Assembly: GCA_963971405.1 (NCBI GenBank)
Contig: OZ020492.1
Span: forward strand, 18,444,204-18,508,203
DNA from: Psococerastis gibbosa
Taxonomy: Eukaryota > Arthropoda > Insecta > Psocodea > Psocidae
Length of the DNA: 64,000 nucleotides
Direction of reading: 5' to 3'
In this document: in pieces, positions 63,707 to 64,000 of the stretch
How the letters are laid out: every line of letters starts with the position of its first letter
Position numbering within the stretch: position 1 is the first letter of the stretch
Notes under the pieces: model-generated
Told to the model about the DNA's origin: nothing
The model's input: the letters and a program-made list of their open reading frames with translations, nothing else
Database searches by the model: none
Position numbers and translations under genes: made by a program

Positions 63707-64000
63707 GGCGCCCATTCCATTGACCGGCTAGGGCTATTTCCAACAACGGTGAGACGTGGTAGCAGACACTCAAGACTTAGGTGGCGTTTCCACCGACCTC
63801 GCATTGCAGAATTGACGGAAATGTTTATTTTTCTTTTTATAGAAATCTATTAAAATGTTTGTAATTAACATATCCCATGAAGCCATTTTTTAATTTTAGT
63901 TTGTTTGTTTGTGATTTTACTGCATGATCATTGATCAATTTTAACTATGGCATAGAGGAAAATAAACATTTCCGTCAATTCTGCAATGCGAGGTCGGTGG
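63707..64000. mobile_element. Harbinger-type palindromic MITE (copy 5, cut by window end)
   Basis: Starts GGCGCCCATTCCATTGACCGG after TTA (63704-63706). The second arm begins near 63960 and is cut by the end of the window. Confidence 0.8.

Overview
This is a eukaryotic, intron-rich, AT-rich and transposon-rich stretch, most likely from an arthropod and probably an insect. The evidence is a glycine/tyrosine-rich cuticle-like structural protein, an RNF220-type ubiquitin-ligase gene and a secreted PAN/apple-domain glycoprotein, all split into small exons with GT/AG splice sites. They sit among tRNA-derived SINEs, Penelope-like elements, LINE remnants and PIF/Harbinger-like MITEs. The abundance of long G/C homopolymers inside dispersed repeats is notable. 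Hemiptera is my guess at order level, but nothing in the window proves it. No bacterial operon, rRNA, intact tRNA gene or CRISPR array is visible.

Layout. (1) 826-18003, plus strand: 3' part of a glycine-rich structural protein gene, 11 coding exons. The ten internal exons are all flanked by phase-1 introns. The stop is at 18001-18003 and a poly(A) signal follows at about 18164. The 5' end lies outside the window. (2) 18170-31329: intergenic or 5'-UTR-intron space made of repeats (SINEs, MITEs, LINE and Penelope relics). (3) 31330-45940, plus strand: RNF220-like gene, six coding exons found by matching splice phase and family similarity. The catalytic RING exons are not visible. Its intron 40481-43623 holds a histone H1 tail fragment that is itself split by a Harbinger-like element. 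(4) 46000-51960: repeats only. (5) 51967-62648, minus strand: nine 3' exons of a PAN/apple-domain gene (about 726 residues visible), with proline-rich linkers and an N-glycosylation-rich C-terminal tail. Its 5' end lies beyond the window or was not recognised. (6) 62649-64000: repeats, ending inside a Harbinger-type MITE.

The three genes are unrelated neighbours. The glycine-rich and PAN proteins are both probably extracellular, and the RNF220-like protein is intracellular. The strongest observations in the window are evolutionary: serial phase-1 exon multiplication in the glycine-rich gene, a Penelope-like element with perfect inverted pseudo-LTRs and a target-site duplication, a nested H1/Harbinger insertion whose conceptual removal restores the H1 frame, a decayed duplicate of an RNF220 splice acceptor, and two SINE families sharing one central domain. 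I saw no evidence for a completely new molecular system and do not claim one.
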